From Thiocapsa roseopersicina (GTDB taxonomy: Bacteria; Pseudomonadota; Gammaproteobacteria; Chromatiales; Chromatiaceae): a stretch of 64,000 nt of DNA. The notes beneath the pieces are model-generated. The model was given only the letters and a program-made list of their open reading frames with translations, did no database searches and had not been told where the DNA came from. Positions 9,574 to 22,669 of the stretch are shown here, piece after piece. Position 1 is the stretch's first letter. Each line of letters starts with the position of its first letter. The stretch spans positions 62,001-126,000 of the forward strand of contig NZ_FNNZ01000001.1 of assembly GCF_900106925.1 (NCBI RefSeq). Reading direction: 5' to 3'. A program made the translations under genes and the position numbers.

Positions 9574-10959
9574 GTGGAACAAGGTATTTCATTCGATCTG
9601 GATCTGATCCGTCGCTACGATCAAAGCGGCCCACGGTATACCTCGTATCCGACCGCGGTGGAGTTCGACGAATCCTTCGACGCCGCGGCCTATCGCGCGG
9701 CCTGCGAGCGCAGCAATCACAGCGGTCGTCCGCTCTCGCTCTATTTCCACATCCCCTTCTGCGACACCGTCTGCTTCTATTGCGCCTGCAACAAGATCGC
9801 GACCAAAGACCGTTCCCTGGCTCCGCCCTATCTGGAGCGCGTGTACAAGGAGCTCGCCCTGCAGTCGGAGCTGTTCGACAAGTCCCGTGTCGTGGAGCAG
9901 CTGCACTGGGGCGGCGGCACGCCGACCTTCCTCAGTCATGCTCAGATGACCGAGCTGATGGACACCACGCGCCGGCACTTCAACCTGGCCGGGGACGATG
10001 TCGGCGAGTACTCGATCGAGATCGATCCGCGCGAGGCCGATGCCGCCGGTGTGGCGTTGCTGCGCCGTCTGGGCTTCAACCGGATGAGCCTGGGCGTGCA
10101 GGACTTCGATCCGCGGGTTCAGCAGGCCGTGAACCGTATCCAGACCGAGGCCGAGACCATGGCGGTGCTCGAGGCGGCCCGCTCGGAGGGTTTCCGCTCG
10201 ATCAGCATCGATCTCATCTACGGTCTGCCTTTCCAGACCCCCGAGAGCTTCGCGAGGACCTTGGAGCGCATCATCGCGGTCGATCCGGAGCGCCTGTCGG
10301 TCTTCAACTACGCCCATCTGCCCGAGCGCTTCAAGCCGCAACGGCGGATCAACGAGGCCGATCTGCCGGCGCCCGAGGCGAAGCTCGATATCCTTCAGTC
10401 GACGATCGAGCGCCTCACCGAGGCCGGCTATGTCTATATCGGCATGGACCATTTCGCTCGCCCCGACGACGAGCTCGCCCGTGCCCAGCAGGCCGGGACC
10501 CTCTATCGCAACTTCCAAGGCTATTCGACCCACGCCGACTGCGATCTGATCGGGATCGGGGTGACCTCGATCGGCAAGATCGACAACACCTACGGCCAGA
10601 ATCGGCGTGGTCTGGAAGAGTATTACGCGGATCTCGACGCCGGGCGCCTGCCGGTCTTCCGCGGTATCGAGCTGACCCGCGACGATTTGATTCGCCGCGA
10701 CATGATCACCCGTTTGATCTGTCACTTCGAGCTGGACATCCCGTCAGCCGAGGCCGCTTGGGATATCCGCTTCGACGAGTATTTCGCCGATGCCCTGATG
10801 AAGCTGCGCGACATGGCCGGAGACGGTCTTCTCGAGGTCGACGCGAGGAAGATCCGCATCCTGCCGCGCGGGCGTCTCTTGGTGCGCAACATCTGCATGG
10901 CCTTCGACGCCTATCTGGCCACCAAGACCGGGCCGATCGGCTTCTCGAAGGTGATCTGA
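9574..10959 (+). CDS. hemN: Oxygen-independent coproporphyrinogen III dehydrogenase HemN
   Basis: This 461-residue radical SAM enzyme decarboxylates coproporphyrinogen III without oxygen, feeding heme and, in phototrophs, bacteriochlorophyll synthesis. The cluster motif is CDTVCFYCAC (Cys63, Cys67, Cys70, Cys72), where the extra fourth cysteine is the HemN mark. The N-terminal RYTSYPTA and the glycine motif WGGGTPTFL are also diagnostic. The start is GTG 9574 with GGAGGG in front. Fnr control is common for hemN, but I did not see an Fnr box here. Confidence 0.93.
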   Translation: MEQGISFDLDLIRRYDQSGPRYTSYPTAVEFDESFDAAAYRAACERSNHSGRPLSLYFHIPFCDTVCFYCACNKIATKDRSLAPPYLERVYKELALQSELFDKSRVVEQLHWGGGTPTFLSHAQMTELMDTTRRHFNLAGDDVGEYSIEIDPREADAAGVALLRRLGFNRMSLGVQDFDPRVQQAVNRIQTEAETMAVLEAARSEGFRSISIDLIYGLPFQTPESFARTLERIIAVDPERLSVFNYAHLPERFKPQRRINEADLPAPEAKLDILQSTIERLTEAGYVYIGMDHFARPDDELARAQQAGTLYRNFQGYSTHADCDLIGIGVTSIGKIDNTYGQNRRGLEEYYADLDAGRLPVFRGIELTRDDLIRRDMITRLICHFELDIPSAEAAWDIRFDEYFADALMKLRDMAGDGLLEVDARKIRILPRGRLLVRNICMAFDAYLATKTGPIGFSKVI

Positions 10960-10973
10960 CGGCATCCTCGCTG

Positions 10974-12545
10974 GTGGGTACGAGCGTTTCGCCGGACATC
11001 CCCGCGCGCTTTCGGGCGACGGCGGCAAGGTACGGCGAGTCGATCGGCGTCTGCTCCGATCAGGGTGATTGGAGCTACGCCGCACTCGATCGGGCCTCGG
11101 ACGGGGTCGCCGGTGCGCTGGCCGCGGCCGGCATCCGCGAGGGCGATCGGCTGGGCCTGCTCTGCGGCAACGGTGCCGACTTCGTCGTCGCCTATCTCGG
11201 TGCGCTCAAGGCCGGCGGCACGCTGGTGCCGCTCAACCTTCTGCTCAACCCCAAAGAGATGGCCTACATCCTCGCCGACAGCGGGGCGGTCGGTCTCATC
11301 CATCACGAGGCGTACGATGCGGCAGCGGCCGCCGCGCTCGACGGCCTGACCGACGTGGCTGTGCGGGTGCGGATCGGTGCGGCCCCCTCGGCCGATCCGG
11401 CGATGCTGGATTTCGGCGCCATGATGCGCAGCACGGAGCCCCCGCCCGTCGGCGCGCGCGATCCGCAGCACGCGACTGCCGCGATCCTCTACACCTCCGG
11501 CACCACCGGTCGTCCCAAGGGCGCCATGCTGTCGCACGCCAATCTGATCGCGAACGCCGATGGCGTCGCGCAGGCGCTTGCGCTCACCCCGGCCGACCGC
11601 ATCCTGGTCGTACTGCCGATGTTTCACGCCTTCGCCGCGACGGTCGGTGTGCTCACACCCTTGCTGCATGGTCTCGGCATCGTGCCTGTTCCCAAGTTCG
11701 ATCCGGGAGCGATCTCCGCGGCGATCGGTCGTCACGGTGCGAGCGTCTTTCTCGGCGTGCCGAGCCTTTACGGCGTACTGCTGCGGCTCGATGCCGATAT
11801 GCTTGCGCACTGGCGCAGCGTTCGGGTCTGCGTGAGCGGCGGCGCGGCTATGCCGGCTGCATTGATGACGGCCTTTCAGGAGCGTTTCGGGATTCCGATC
11901 CTCGAAGGCGACGGCCCGACCGAATGCGGACCCGTGACCTGCGTGAATCCGATCGCGGGCGTACGCAAGCCCGGCTCGATCGGGTTGCCGATTCCCACGG
12001 TCGAGACCCGGATCCTCGATCCCGAAGGGCGCGAGGTGGCGGACGGGACCTACGGCGAGGTCTGTGTCCGCGGACCGAGCGTGATGCAGGGCTATCACAA
12101 CCAGCCCGAGGCGACCTGCGAGAGCTTCTTCGGAGACTGGTTCCGTACCGGCGATCTCGGCTATCGCGATGCGGACGGATACGTCTACTTGGTCGACCGC
12201 ATCAAAGACCTCATCATCACCAACGGAATAAACGTCTATCCGCGCGTGATCGAGGAGGCGCTGTATGCGCATCCGGAGGTTGCGGAGGCGGCGGTCGTCG
12301 GCGATCCGGATGCACGTCACGGCGAGATCCCGGTCGCACACGTCGTCCTGCGCGGCGGCTCCTCGGCGACCGAGTCGAGTCTGCGTGCCTGGTGCCGTGA
12401 GCATCTGGGGCGGCACGAGATCCCGCGCCGACTGGTGATCCGAGACGCCTTGCCGAAGAATGCGGCGGGAAAGATCCTCAAGCGCGAGCTACGCCGCTCC
12501 GGCGAGCACGAGCGTGGGGTCGACACGGGGCGAGCGCCCGGGTGA
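10974..12545 (+). CDS. AMP-forming acyl-CoA synthetase (FadD-like)
   Basis: This 523-residue member of the ANL superfamily activates a carboxylic acid through an acyl-adenylate. The AMP-binding signature ILYTSGTTGRPKGAMLSH, the motif EGDGPTECGP, the hinge YRTGDLGYRD-like segment (WFRTGDLGYRD) and the catalytic lysine near the end in NAAGKILKREL are all present. Length and motifs suit a medium- or long-chain fatty acyl-CoA ligase; the substrate is not predictable. The start is uncertain: GTG 10974 is the first reasonable codon, 15 bp after the hemN stop, and has only a weak ribosome site. Confidence 0.8.
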   Translation: MGTSVSPDIPARFRATAARYGESIGVCSDQGDWSYAALDRASDGVAGALAAAGIREGDRLGLLCGNGADFVVAYLGALKAGGTLVPLNLLLNPKEMAYILADSGAVGLIHHEAYDAAAAAALDGLTDVAVRVRIGAAPSADPAMLDFGAMMRSTEPPPVGARDPQHATAAILYTSGTTGRPKGAMLSHANLIANADGVAQALALTPADRILVVLPMFHAFAATVGVLTPLLHGLGIVPVPKFDPGAISAAIGRHGASVFLGVPSLYGVLLRLDADMLAHWRSVRVCVSGGAAMPAALMTAFQERFGIPILEGDGPTECGPVTCVNPIAGVRKPGSIGLPIPTVETRILDPEGREVADGTYGEVCVRGPSVMQGYHNQPEATCESFFGDWFRTGDLGYRDADGYVYLVDRIKDLIITNGINVYPRVIEEALYAHPEVAEAAVVGDPDARHGEIPVAHVVLRGGSSATESSLRAWCREHLGRHEIPRRLVIRDALPKNAAGKILKRELRRSGEHERGVDTGRAPG

Positions 12546-12555
12546 TCCGATAGCG

Positions 12556-12584
12556 TTCGCCACGGCCGGCGCGTGCGCTATACT
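12556..12584 (+). promoter_or_regulatory. Candidate promoter for tig
   Basis: TATACT (12579-12584) is a good -10 box, with TTCGCC 17 nt upstream as a weak -35. It lies between the acyl-CoA synthetase and tig, 93 bp from the tig start. Confidence 0.4.
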
Positions 12585-12676
12585 GGACAGCTTTTATGCG
12601 GTTTGGGCGTCTCTGCCCGATCCAAGATTCAACAACCTACGGACCCTCTCGGCGAGGGGCCGACCGGAGAGACATG

Positions 12677-13978
12677 ATGCAGGTTTCGGTGGATACGGGC
12701 GAGGGACTGGAGCGACGGATGAAGATCGATCTGCCTTTCGAGCAGATCGCGGCCGAGGTGGAGAAGCGCTTGCAGAAGCTCGGTCGCAGCGCACGTATGC
12801 CCGGATTCCGGCCGGGCAAGGTACCCATGAAGGTGCTGCGTCAACGCTATGGCGAGGCCGTGCACCAAGAGGTCTTCGGCGAGCTCGTCGAGTCCAGCTT
12901 CTCCGAGGCGCTCATGCAGGAATCGCTGCGTCCCGCCGGGATGCCGCGCATCGAGCCCGAGATCGATCCGGTCGAGCAGCGTTTCGGCTATACGGCGATC
13001 TTCGAGGTCTTGCCGCAGGTGGAGGTTGCATCCCTGGCCGGGCGTGTCGTGAAGTCCCCGGTCGCCGAGATTTCCGACGAGGATATCGATGCGATGGTCA
13101 TGCGTCTGCGTCGACAGCACGCCACCCGGCAGCCGGTGGAGCGAGCAGCGGCGACGGGCGATCTTCTGACCATTTCCTTCGTCGGAACCCTTGACGGCGA
13201 GCCGTTCGAGGGCGGCTCCGCCACCGGGGTCAAGCTCGAGCTGGGCTCGGGCCGCATGATCCCGGGGTTCGAGGACGGCTTGATCGGCGCCTGCGCCGGC
13301 GATCAGCGCACGCTCGATCTCGTGTTTCCCGATCCCTACCAGGCCGAGCATCTCGCCGGCAAGCCGGTACGTTTCGAGGTGACCGTCGAGACGGTGGAGG
13401 AGTCCGTTTTGCCCGAGGTCGATGCGACCTTCGTCGAGGTGTTCGGTGTCGCCGACGGGGATATCGCGCGGTTTCGCCAAGATGTGCGTCAAAACATGGA
13501 ACGGGAGATGAAACAGCGGCTCGACGCCCGCAGAAAGGATGCTGTGATGGATCTGCTCCTTGAGGCCCACGAGATCGAGTTGCCCGCAGTCTTGGTTGCG
13601 GAGGAGATTCGCGCGATGAAGGGGCAGATGCTCGAGACGCTCGGCTCCAAGGGTATGGCGCTCCCGGACGGGATGTTCGAGGAAGCCGCGAAGCGACGTG
13701 TCTCGCTCGGTCTCATTATCGGCGAGATCGTGAAGCGGCAAGGGCTTCGCCCCGATGCGCAACGCGTGCGTGCTGCGGTCGAGGAAAACGCCTCGACCTA
13801 CGAGCATCCGCAGGCGGTGGTCGATTATTTTTACTCCGACCCCAAGCATCTTGCCTCGGTCGAGAGTCTCGTGCTCGAAGGTCAGGTCGTTGACTGGGTG
13901 CTGGGACAGGTCGAGGTCGAAGAAGAGGTTCTGACCTTCGCTCAGTTGTCCGAGTCGGGTCCTCGCCCCGGCTTTTGA
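12677..13978 (+). CDS. tig: Trigger factor, ribosome-associated chaperone and prolyl isomerase
   Basis: This 433-residue protein has the usual three parts: the N-terminal ribosome-binding domain with the signature GFRPGKVP, the FKBP-type peptidyl-prolyl isomerase domain (about 150-245, GDLLTISFVGTLDG), and the long helical chaperone arms. It meets nascent chains at the ribosome exit. Two ATGs lie next to each other (12674, 12677); the GGAGAG site is better spaced for 12677. It heads the tig-clpP-clpX-lon cluster, a conserved gammaproteobacterial order. Confidence 0.95.
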   Translation: MQVSVDTGEGLERRMKIDLPFEQIAAEVEKRLQKLGRSARMPGFRPGKVPMKVLRQRYGEAVHQEVFGELVESSFSEALMQESLRPAGMPRIEPEIDPVEQRFGYTAIFEVLPQVEVASLAGRVVKSPVAEISDEDIDAMVMRLRRQHATRQPVERAAATGDLLTISFVGTLDGEPFEGGSATGVKLELGSGRMIPGFEDGLIGACAGDQRTLDLVFPDPYQAEHLAGKPVRFEVTVETVEESVLPEVDATFVEVFGVADGDIARFRQDVRQNMEREMKQRLDARRKDAVMDLLLEAHEIELPAVLVAEEIRAMKGQMLETLGSKGMALPDGMFEEAAKRRVSLGLIIGEIVKRQGLRPDAQRVRAAVEENASTYEHPQAVVDYFYSDPKHLASVESLVLEGQVVDWVLGQVEVEEEVLTFAQLSESGPRPGF

Positions 13979-13993
13979 CGGCAGCGGCCGTGA

Positions 13994-14019
13994 CGGGCCG
14001 GTATCCATGCGTCGGCCCG
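13994..14019 (+). terminator. Hairpin after tig
   Basis: CGGGCCG and CGGCCCG form a 7-bp stem with a 12-nt loop, 15 bp after the tig stop. There is no T-tract, so it is a weak terminator or attenuation structure at best. Confidence 0.35.
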
Positions 14020-14059
14020 GTCGTATATCCGCTCGCGGCGACGCTCCGCGGTCGGGCGT

Positions 14060-14085
14060 CGGTTTTCACTCTGAACGCGGTTTAA
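14060..14085 (+). repeat. Repeat right-arm fragment before clpP
   Basis: The stretch ending in GAACGCGGTTTAA, with GTTTTCACTC in front, closely resembles the right end of unit E2 before dnaQ. As there, it sits directly in front of a start codon (4 bp from the clpP ATG). The left arm expected near 13999 is not recognisable, so this is a half-unit or a decayed copy. Confidence 0.5.
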
Positions 14086-14089
14086 GACG

Positions 14090-14746
14090 ATGAGACATCC
14101 TATGAGCTATACCTCGATCCGTTCGGATTGGCAGCCCTCCGGGCTGGGGCTGGTGCCCATCGTCGTCGAGCAGACGGCGCGCGGCGAGCGGTCGTTCGAT
14201 ATCTACTCGCGGCTTCTCAAGGAGCGTGTCATCTTCCTCGTCGGCCAGGTCGAGGATCACATGGCGAATCTCGTCGTGGCGCAGCTCCTGTTCCTTGAGT
14301 CCGAGAACCCGGATAAGGACATCCATCTCTACATCAACTCGCCCGGCGGCTCAGTCACGGCGGGTTTGGCGATCTACGACACCATGCGGTTCGTCAGGCC
14401 CGACGTCAGCACCATGTGCATCGGTCAGGCGGCCAGCATGGGTGCCTTGCTGCTGGCGGGCGGTGCGCCGGGCAAGCGCGTCTGCTTGCCCCATTCGCGC
14501 ATGATGATCCATCAGCCCTTGGGCGGGTTCCAAGGCCAGGCGACGGATATCGACATCCACGCGCGCGAGATTCTGTATATTCGCGATCGACTCAACCAAA
14601 TTCTCGCCCATCACACAGGCCAGCCGATCGAGAAGATCGCGGACGATACCGAGCGTGACCGCTTCATGAGCGGCGCGGAGGCCGTGGCATACGGTTTGAT
14701 CGATAAGGTGATCGACGAGCGCGGTCCGGCGCCGACGAAGGCCTGA
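14090..14746 (+). CDS. clpP: ATP-dependent Clp protease proteolytic subunit
   Basis: This 218-residue serine peptidase forms the two-ring chamber fed by ClpX or ClpA. The nucleophile Ser116 is in GQAASMGA, the catalytic His141 in MMIHQPLGG, and the substrate-binding [12 protein letters not shown] is present. A second ATG five codons in (MSYTSI) could be the real start. A short N-terminal propeptide is normally removed. clpX follows after 204 bp. Confidence 0.95.
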   Translation: MRHPMSYTSIRSDWQPSGLGLVPIVVEQTARGERSFDIYSRLLKERVIFLVGQVEDHMANLVVAQLLFLESENPDKDIHLYINSPGGSVTAGLAIYDTMRFVRPDVSTMCIGQAASMGALLLAGGAPGKRVCLPHSRMMIHQPLGGFQGQATDIDIHAREILYIRDRLNQILAHHTGQPIEKIADDTERDRFMSGAEAVAYGLIDKVIDERGPAPTKA

Positions 14747-14950
14747 TTTCGACATCCCGCACGGGTCGCGTACATCCGGCTTCGGATCGTCGCTCTGCGC
14801 CGGATACCGCGGATCGGATGCCGGATCCCGTGGTGACGGGCGGGAATCGTCACCATCTTGCCATCCAACAGCAAACCGTTATGATTGAGTTTGCGCCTTC
14901 AGGGAGCCTGTCATCCTGAAACCAACCGACCGCACGGAGACTCGACCGCG

Positions 14951-16225
<1,275 letters not shown>

Positions 16226-16291
16226 ACCACGCTCGTCTCCCCCGTGTCCCGCAGACGTTGCGGGCACCGACTGCACCGGGTTTCTGTTGAA

Positions 16292-16392
16292 GTCGGCTCG
16301 GCGCGCCCTGATCCTTACCGCAGACCACTACTCCACCGACGCCCCGAGCCGACGCACGCTCGCGAGCCGCGGCGACACAAGTCGCCGGCTCG
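16292..16392 (+). promoter_or_regulatory. Competing hairpins in the lon leader
   Basis: GTCGGCTCGG (16292-16301) pairs perfectly with CCGAGCCGAC (16344-16353). Further down, CGAGCC-GC-GGCGAC (16363-16376) pairs with GTCGCC-GGCTCG (16381-16392) around ACAA. The middle CCCGAGCCG (16343-16351) could instead pair with CGGCTCGGG (16386-16394), so two folds exclude each other. The lon ATG is 30 bp downstream. The layout is like an attenuator or RNA switch; no T-tract follows. Confidence 0.45.
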
Positions 16393-16421
16393 GGTCGTCC
16401 ACTTCACGAGAACGGATCAAC

Positions 16422-18881
<2,460 letters not shown>

Positions 18882-19320
18882 TGCCGACCCGGGCCGGAAG
18901 GGCGCTCGGGGCGACCTGGGTCTCTTCTGGCCGCGGTGCGACCCTCGGATCTCCTTCCCGCCCACATTCTCCGGCCAATCGGATCGTCGCAGGCGCCGAT
19001 CATCGGGCTGTCGCAGCGTCTTCGAAGCGCCCCGACTGCATGTCTTGCCGCGACGAATTACGCCTCGGGGGACACCGTCGCGCGTTGTCCGGTGCGGCTG
19101 TGCGCGAGTCGTTATCGTTTCGTCTACAGAACGCCGTTTTATCGGCACGAAAGGCAAAAAGCCGGTTGCCCTCGTCTGGACTCCGATTTAGCATGCAGCG
19201 CAGGTCGGTCGGGCCGCTGAGGCGGTGTTGCGGTCCCGCTCATCGGGCGGAAGCCGGTTTTGGTTTCCTCGGCGTCGGGGCCCGCATTTGCGCAAAGTGA
19301 ACGAATCAACAGGGGGAGCA
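18882..19320. other. 439-bp lon-hupB intergenic region
   Basis: No supported gene. The overlapping frames here are short and disagree with the codon use of the region. Near its 3' part a candidate promoter for hupB is present: TTGCCC (19166-19171) and TAGCAT (19189-19194), 17 nt apart. The hupB ribosome site AGGGGGAG lies directly before its ATG. The first 200 bp hold nothing that I recognise. Confidence 0.5.
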
Positions 19321-19593
19321 ATGAATAAGTCGGAACTCATCGAAAAAATGGCGGATGCCGCGGATATCTCGAAGGCTGCGGCGGGCAAGGCCCTGGATGC
19401 CTTCACCGATGGCGTCGCCGGTGCGCTCAAGGCGGGCGATACGGTCTCCCTGATCGGCTTCGGAACCTTCGCAGTGAAGGAGCGTGCCGCGCGCACCGGT
19501 CGTAACCCCCAGACGGGTGCGGCGATCGAGATCAAGGCATCGAAGACACCTTCATTTAAGGCTGGCAAAGCCCTGAAGGACGCAGTACAATAG
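19321..19593 (+). CDS. hupB: DNA-binding protein HU
   Basis: This 90-residue protein begins [14 protein letters not shown] and contains the HU/IHF signature [21 protein letters not shown] with the DNA-intercalating RNP tip. It is a dimeric nucleoid protein that bends DNA non-specifically. The start is at ATG 19321 with AGGGGGAG in front; the longer frame upstream is rejected. Its position after lon supports HU-beta rather than IHF. Confidence 0.93.
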   Translation: MNKSELIEKMADAADISKAAAGKALDAFTDGVAGALKAGDTVSLIGFGTFAVKERAARTGRNPQTGAAIEIKASKTPSFKAGKALKDAVQ

Positions 19594-19606
19594 TCGTTCG
19601 TCTAAA

Positions 19607-19682
19607 GGGTGCTTAGCTCAGCTGGGAGAGCATCGCCCTTACAAGGCGAGGGTCGCAGGTTCGATCCCTGCAGCACCCACCA
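19607..19682 (+). tRNA. tRNA-Val (anticodon TAC)
   Basis: The 76-nt cloverleaf has acceptor stem GGGTGCT / AGCACCC, D-arm AGCTCAGCTGGGAGAGC, anticodon arm with TAC, and T-arm with GGTTCGATCCC. The 3' CCA is encoded. The anticodon loop CTTACAA gives valine. Confidence 0.95.
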
Positions 19683-19685
19683 AGT

Positions 19686-19722
19686 GCTTCGAAGCCAATT
19701 TCTTCGAAGCCGACGTTTTTTC
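19686..19722 (+). terminator. Intrinsic terminator-like hairpin between the two tRNAs
   Basis: GCTTCGAAG and CTTCGAAGC form a perfect 9-bp stem with a 7-nt loop, followed after five bases by TTTTTT. It directly follows tRNA-Val, so it may end that transcript or guide processing if the two tRNAs are co-transcribed. Confidence 0.55.
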
Positions 19723-19799
19723 GGAGCGGTAGTTCAGTTGGTTAGAATACCGGCCTGTCACGCCGGGGGTCGCGGGTTCGAGCCCCGTCCGCTCCGCCA
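19723..19799 (+). tRNA. tRNA-Asp (anticodon GTC)
   Basis: The 77-nt cloverleaf has acceptor stem GGAGCGG / CCGCTCC, discriminator G, encoded CCA, D-arm GTTCAGTTGGTTAGAAT, anticodon loop CTGTCAC and T-arm GGGTTCGAGCCCC. The GTC anticodon and G discriminator fit aspartate. Confidence 0.96.
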
Positions 19800-19808
19800 T
19801 CACTGCCA

Positions 19809-19838
19809 GTCGGGGATACCGCCTTCGGTATTCCCGAC
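19809..19838 (+). terminator. Hairpin after tRNA-Asp
   Basis: GTCGGGGATACCG and CGGTATTCCCGAC form a 13-bp stem with one G-T pair and a CCTT loop, followed by TTCTATC. This probably ends the tRNA transcript ahead of ppiD, though the T-tract is poor. Confidence 0.5.
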
Positions 19839-19888
19839 TTCTATCCCGGATCCGTCCTCCACCGCCCCAATCAGCAGTTGAAAGCCTC

Positions 19889-21811
19889 ATGCTTCAAGCC
19901 ATTCGGGAACGTGCCCAGGGCTGGCTCGCCTGGGTCATCGTCGCACTCATCAGTATTCCATTCGCCCTCTGGGGCATCCAGTCTTACCTGGGTGTCGGGG
20001 GTGAGCCTGTCGTCGCCAAGGTCAATGGCGTCGAGATTACCGACCGTGATCTAAGTCGGCGTGCTCAACAGGCGCGCATCGAGCTGCGCGAGCGCCTCGG
20101 CGCGGCCTACGACCCGGCGCTCTTCGAGGAAGGACGCCTGCGTGCCGAGGTCCTTGACGACATGATTCGGCAAACGCTGCTGTTGGACGTGTCCAACCGC
20201 ATCGGTATGCGGGTGTCCGACGAGGAGGTTCGCATGCAGATCCTCTCCGAGACTGCCTTTCAGCGCGACGGCCGCTTCGATCGCGAGTCTTACGAGCAAC
20301 TGCTCCGCCTACAAGGGCTTTCTCCCGCACAATTCGAGGAGCAGCTGCGTCAGCAGTTGATCGGAAACCAGCTGCTGCGCGCCGTGGTCGGAAGCGAGCT
20401 CATCACGAGCCGAGAGCTCGGCGACTATCGGCGACTCGCCGGCCAGAGGCGAGAGCTGTCGTATGCCGTCATGCCCGCGGCGGATTTCCGCAGCGATGCG
20501 CCGATCGGCGAGGCCGAGATCCAGGCCTTCTACGAGGCGAACGGGGCGCGGTTCCAAAGCCCGGAAATGGTCAAGCTGGATTATCTGGTGCTCGATGTCG
20601 CCGAGCTTGCAAAGGGTGCGGAGATCGGCGACGACGAGCTTCGGCGCCTCTACGAGCAGGATCAGTCACGCTTCGGTCGGCCCGAGCAGCGCAGCGTGCG
20701 CCACCTTCTGCTGACCGTCCCGCAAGACGCCGACGACGCCGCGGCGCAGGCCGTCGAGGCGCAGATTCAGGCCATTCGGGAGCGGATCCTCGCGGGCCAA
20801 GCGTTCGACGAGGTCGCGCGCTCCGAGTCGCAGGATCCCGGAAGCGCGGGCGAGGGCGGATCGCTCGGGACCATCGAGCAAGGCATCATGGATCCGGTGT
20901 TCGATTCGGTCGCTTTCGCGCTCCCCGAGGGTGAGCTCAGCCAGCCTGTCCGTACGCGCTTCGGCTATCACCTGATCGAGGTGACCGAGATTATTCCGCC
21001 GGCGTTGAAAACGTTCGACGAGGTCAAGGAGGAGCTTCGCGCCGAGGTCTCGCGCCAGCGTGCCGAATCGCTCTTCTATGATCTCGGCGAGCGGCTCGCC
21101 AATGTCGCCTACGAAACCCCGGACAGCCTGCAGCCTGCGGCGGACGAGCTTGGCCTGACGCTCCTGCAGAGCGATTGGATCGGTCGCTCGGGTGGGGAAG
21201 GCGTGCTCGCGCATCCCCGGGTGACCGGTGCCGCGTTCAGCGACGAGGTTCTCGTGGGTCGCAACAACAGTGATCTGATCGAGCCCGAGCCCGAGGTCCT
21301 TCGGGCCGTCGTCCTGCGCGTCGCGGATCACCGTGTGGCGGCGATTCGTCCGCTCGACGAGGTGCGCGACGAGATTGCCGAGGAGCTGCGTTCGGAGCGT
21401 GCCCGCGAGGCGGCTCTACAGGCGGCCGGAACCGCTGTCGAGCAGCTTCGGCAGGGCGTGAGTTGGTCCGAGGCGATGCCCTCGGCGGTGGTCGAAACCC
21501 TGGGTGCCGTGGGCCGAGATCTCCAGAGCGTTCCGGCGCCGGTTCGGCAGTTGGCCTTTACCCTGCCTGCACCCGTCGAGGGCACGGCAAGCGTCGGCAC
21601 GACCGTGCTCGAGAACGGAGATGTTGCGGTGATTCAAGTCACCGAGGTCAAGGACGGCGGAGAGGCTCCGTCGGAAGGTCCTTCACCCGCATCCGAGGCC
21701 GAGATGCTCGCCCAATTGCTCGGGCGTCACCTCTACGACGGGATGCTCGGGGACATGCAGTTGCGGGCCAAGGTGGAGCGCAATCCCATCAAGACGACCT
21801 CCGACCTCTGA
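19889..21811 (+). CDS. ppiD: Periplasmic folding chaperone PpiD (parvulin-type)
   Basis: This 640-residue protein has one N-terminal membrane helix (about residues 12-34, WLAWVIVALISIPFALWGIQ) and a SurA-like N-terminal chaperone region with VNGVEIT. A parvulin domain (about 265-365) follows, with RHLLLT, GSLGTIEQG and TRFGYHLIEV, then a C-terminal domain. It is anchored at the inner membrane and assists proteins leaving the Sec translocon. Its position after hupB matches E. coli. Confidence 0.92.
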   Translation: MLQAIRERAQGWLAWVIVALISIPFALWGIQSYLGVGGEPVVAKVNGVEITDRDLSRRAQQARIELRERLGAAYDPALFEEGRLRAEVLDDMIRQTLLLDVSNRIGMRVSDEEVRMQILSETAFQRDGRFDRESYEQLLRLQGLSPAQFEEQLRQQLIGNQLLRAVVGSELITSRELGDYRRLAGQRRELSYAVMPAADFRSDAPIGEAEIQAFYEANGARFQSPEMVKLDYLVLDVAELAKGAEIGDDELRRLYEQDQSRFGRPEQRSVRHLLLTVPQDADDAAAQAVEAQIQAIRERILAGQAFDEVARSESQDPGSAGEGGSLGTIEQGIMDPVFDSVAFALPEGELSQPVRTRFGYHLIEVTEIIPPALKTFDEVKEELRAEVSRQRAESLFYDLGERLANVAYETPDSLQPAADELGLTLLQSDWIGRSGGEGVLAHPRVTGAAFSDEVLVGRNNSDLIEPEPEVLRAVVLRVADHRVAAIRPLDEVRDEIAEELRSERAREAALQAAGTAVEQLRQGVSWSEAMPSAVVETLGAVGRDLQSVPAPVRQLAFTLPAPVEGTASVGTTVLENGDVAVIQVTEVKDGGEAPSEGPSPASEAEMLAQLLGRHLYDGMLGDMQLRAKVERNPIKTTSDL

Positions 21812-21848
21812 CCCGACCTCGGGCCCGGCTCCGCCGCGGACAACCGCT

Positions 21849-21879
21849 CGGCCGGGCGGCCGGTACGACTGCCCGGCCG
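21849..21879. terminator. Hairpin between convergent ppiD and fabI
   Basis: CGGCCGGGC and GCCCGGCCG form a 9-bp stem with a 13-nt loop. Its position between the ends of two convergent genes suggests a shared terminator, but neither side has a T-tract. Confidence 0.4.
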
Positions 21880-21892
21880 CCCCGCCGCGACT

Positions 21893-22669
21893 CTAGCCCA
21901 GGCCCAGGATGTGGTAACCGGTATCGACGTACAGCACGTCTCCCGTAATGCCGCTCGCCAGATCCGAGCAGAGGAAGGCGGCAGCATTTCCCACCTCCTC
22001 GATACTGACGTTGCGCCGCAGCGGCGTGCGTTCCTCGACCTTCTTGAGCATATCGCGAAAATCCGAGATTCCGGCTGCGGCAAGCGTGCGGATGGGACCG
22101 GCGGAGACGGCGTTGACGCGCGTCCCCTGCGGACCGAGAGAGGCCGCGAGATAACGCATGTTCGCCTCGAGACTCGCCTTCGCCACACCCATGACGTTGT
22201 AGTTGGGAACCGCCCGCACGGCGCCCAGATAGGTCATGGTGACGAGCGCGCCGTTGCGCCCCTGCATCATCCCGCGGCCGGCCTTTGCCAGAGCGGCGAA
22301 GCTGTAGGAGCTGATGTCGTGGGCGGTTGCGAAGCCTTCGCGCGTGACGGCGTCGACATAGTCGCCCTCTAGCTGTTCGCGCGGGGCGAAGGCCACCGAG
22401 TGGACGATCCCGTCCAAGCCGTCCCAGCGCTCGGCAAGCGCGGCGAACAGGGCCTCGATGTCCTCGTCGCTGCCTACATCGAGCGGAAAGGTCATATTCG
22501 AGTCGCACTTGGCCGCCATGTCTTCGACGCGGGATTTGAGCTTGTCGTTCTGATAGGTCAAGGCGATCTCGGCACCCTCGCGGTGCATGGCCTCGGCACA
22601 ACCCCAGGCGATGGATCGGTTGCTCGCGACCCCGGTGACGAGGATCTTCTTTCCGCTTAGGAATCCCAT
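21893..22669 (-). CDS. fabI: Enoyl-[acyl-carrier-protein] reductase FabI
   Basis: This 258-residue NADH-dependent reductase completes each round of fatty acid elongation. It is a short-chain dehydrogenase variant with the FabI start [18 protein letters not shown], the [13 protein letters not shown] segment, and a catalytic Tyr-x6-Lys in [12 protein letters not shown]. The C-terminus [14 protein letters not shown] is the family ending. It is the triclosan/isoniazid-type target class. It reads away from the divergent ABC transporter gene. Confidence 0.95.
   Translation of the reverse strand: MGFLSGKKILVTGVASNRSIAWGCAEAMHREGAEIALTYQNDKLKSRVEDMAAKCDSNMTFPLDVGSDEDIEALFAALAERWDGLDGIVHSVAFAPREQLEGDYVDAVTREGFATAHDISSYSFAALAKAGRGMMQGRNGALVTMTYLGAVRAVPNYNVMGVAKASLEANMRYLAASLGPQGTRVNAVSAGPIRTLAAAGISDFRDMLKKVEERTPLRRNVSIEEVGNAAAFLCSDLASGITGDVLYVDTGYHILGLG

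Noticed and set aside
9567-10973. Upstream extension of the acyl-CoA synthetase frame across hemN
   Set aside because: The frame is open by chance through hemN; the synthetase domain begins after 10974.
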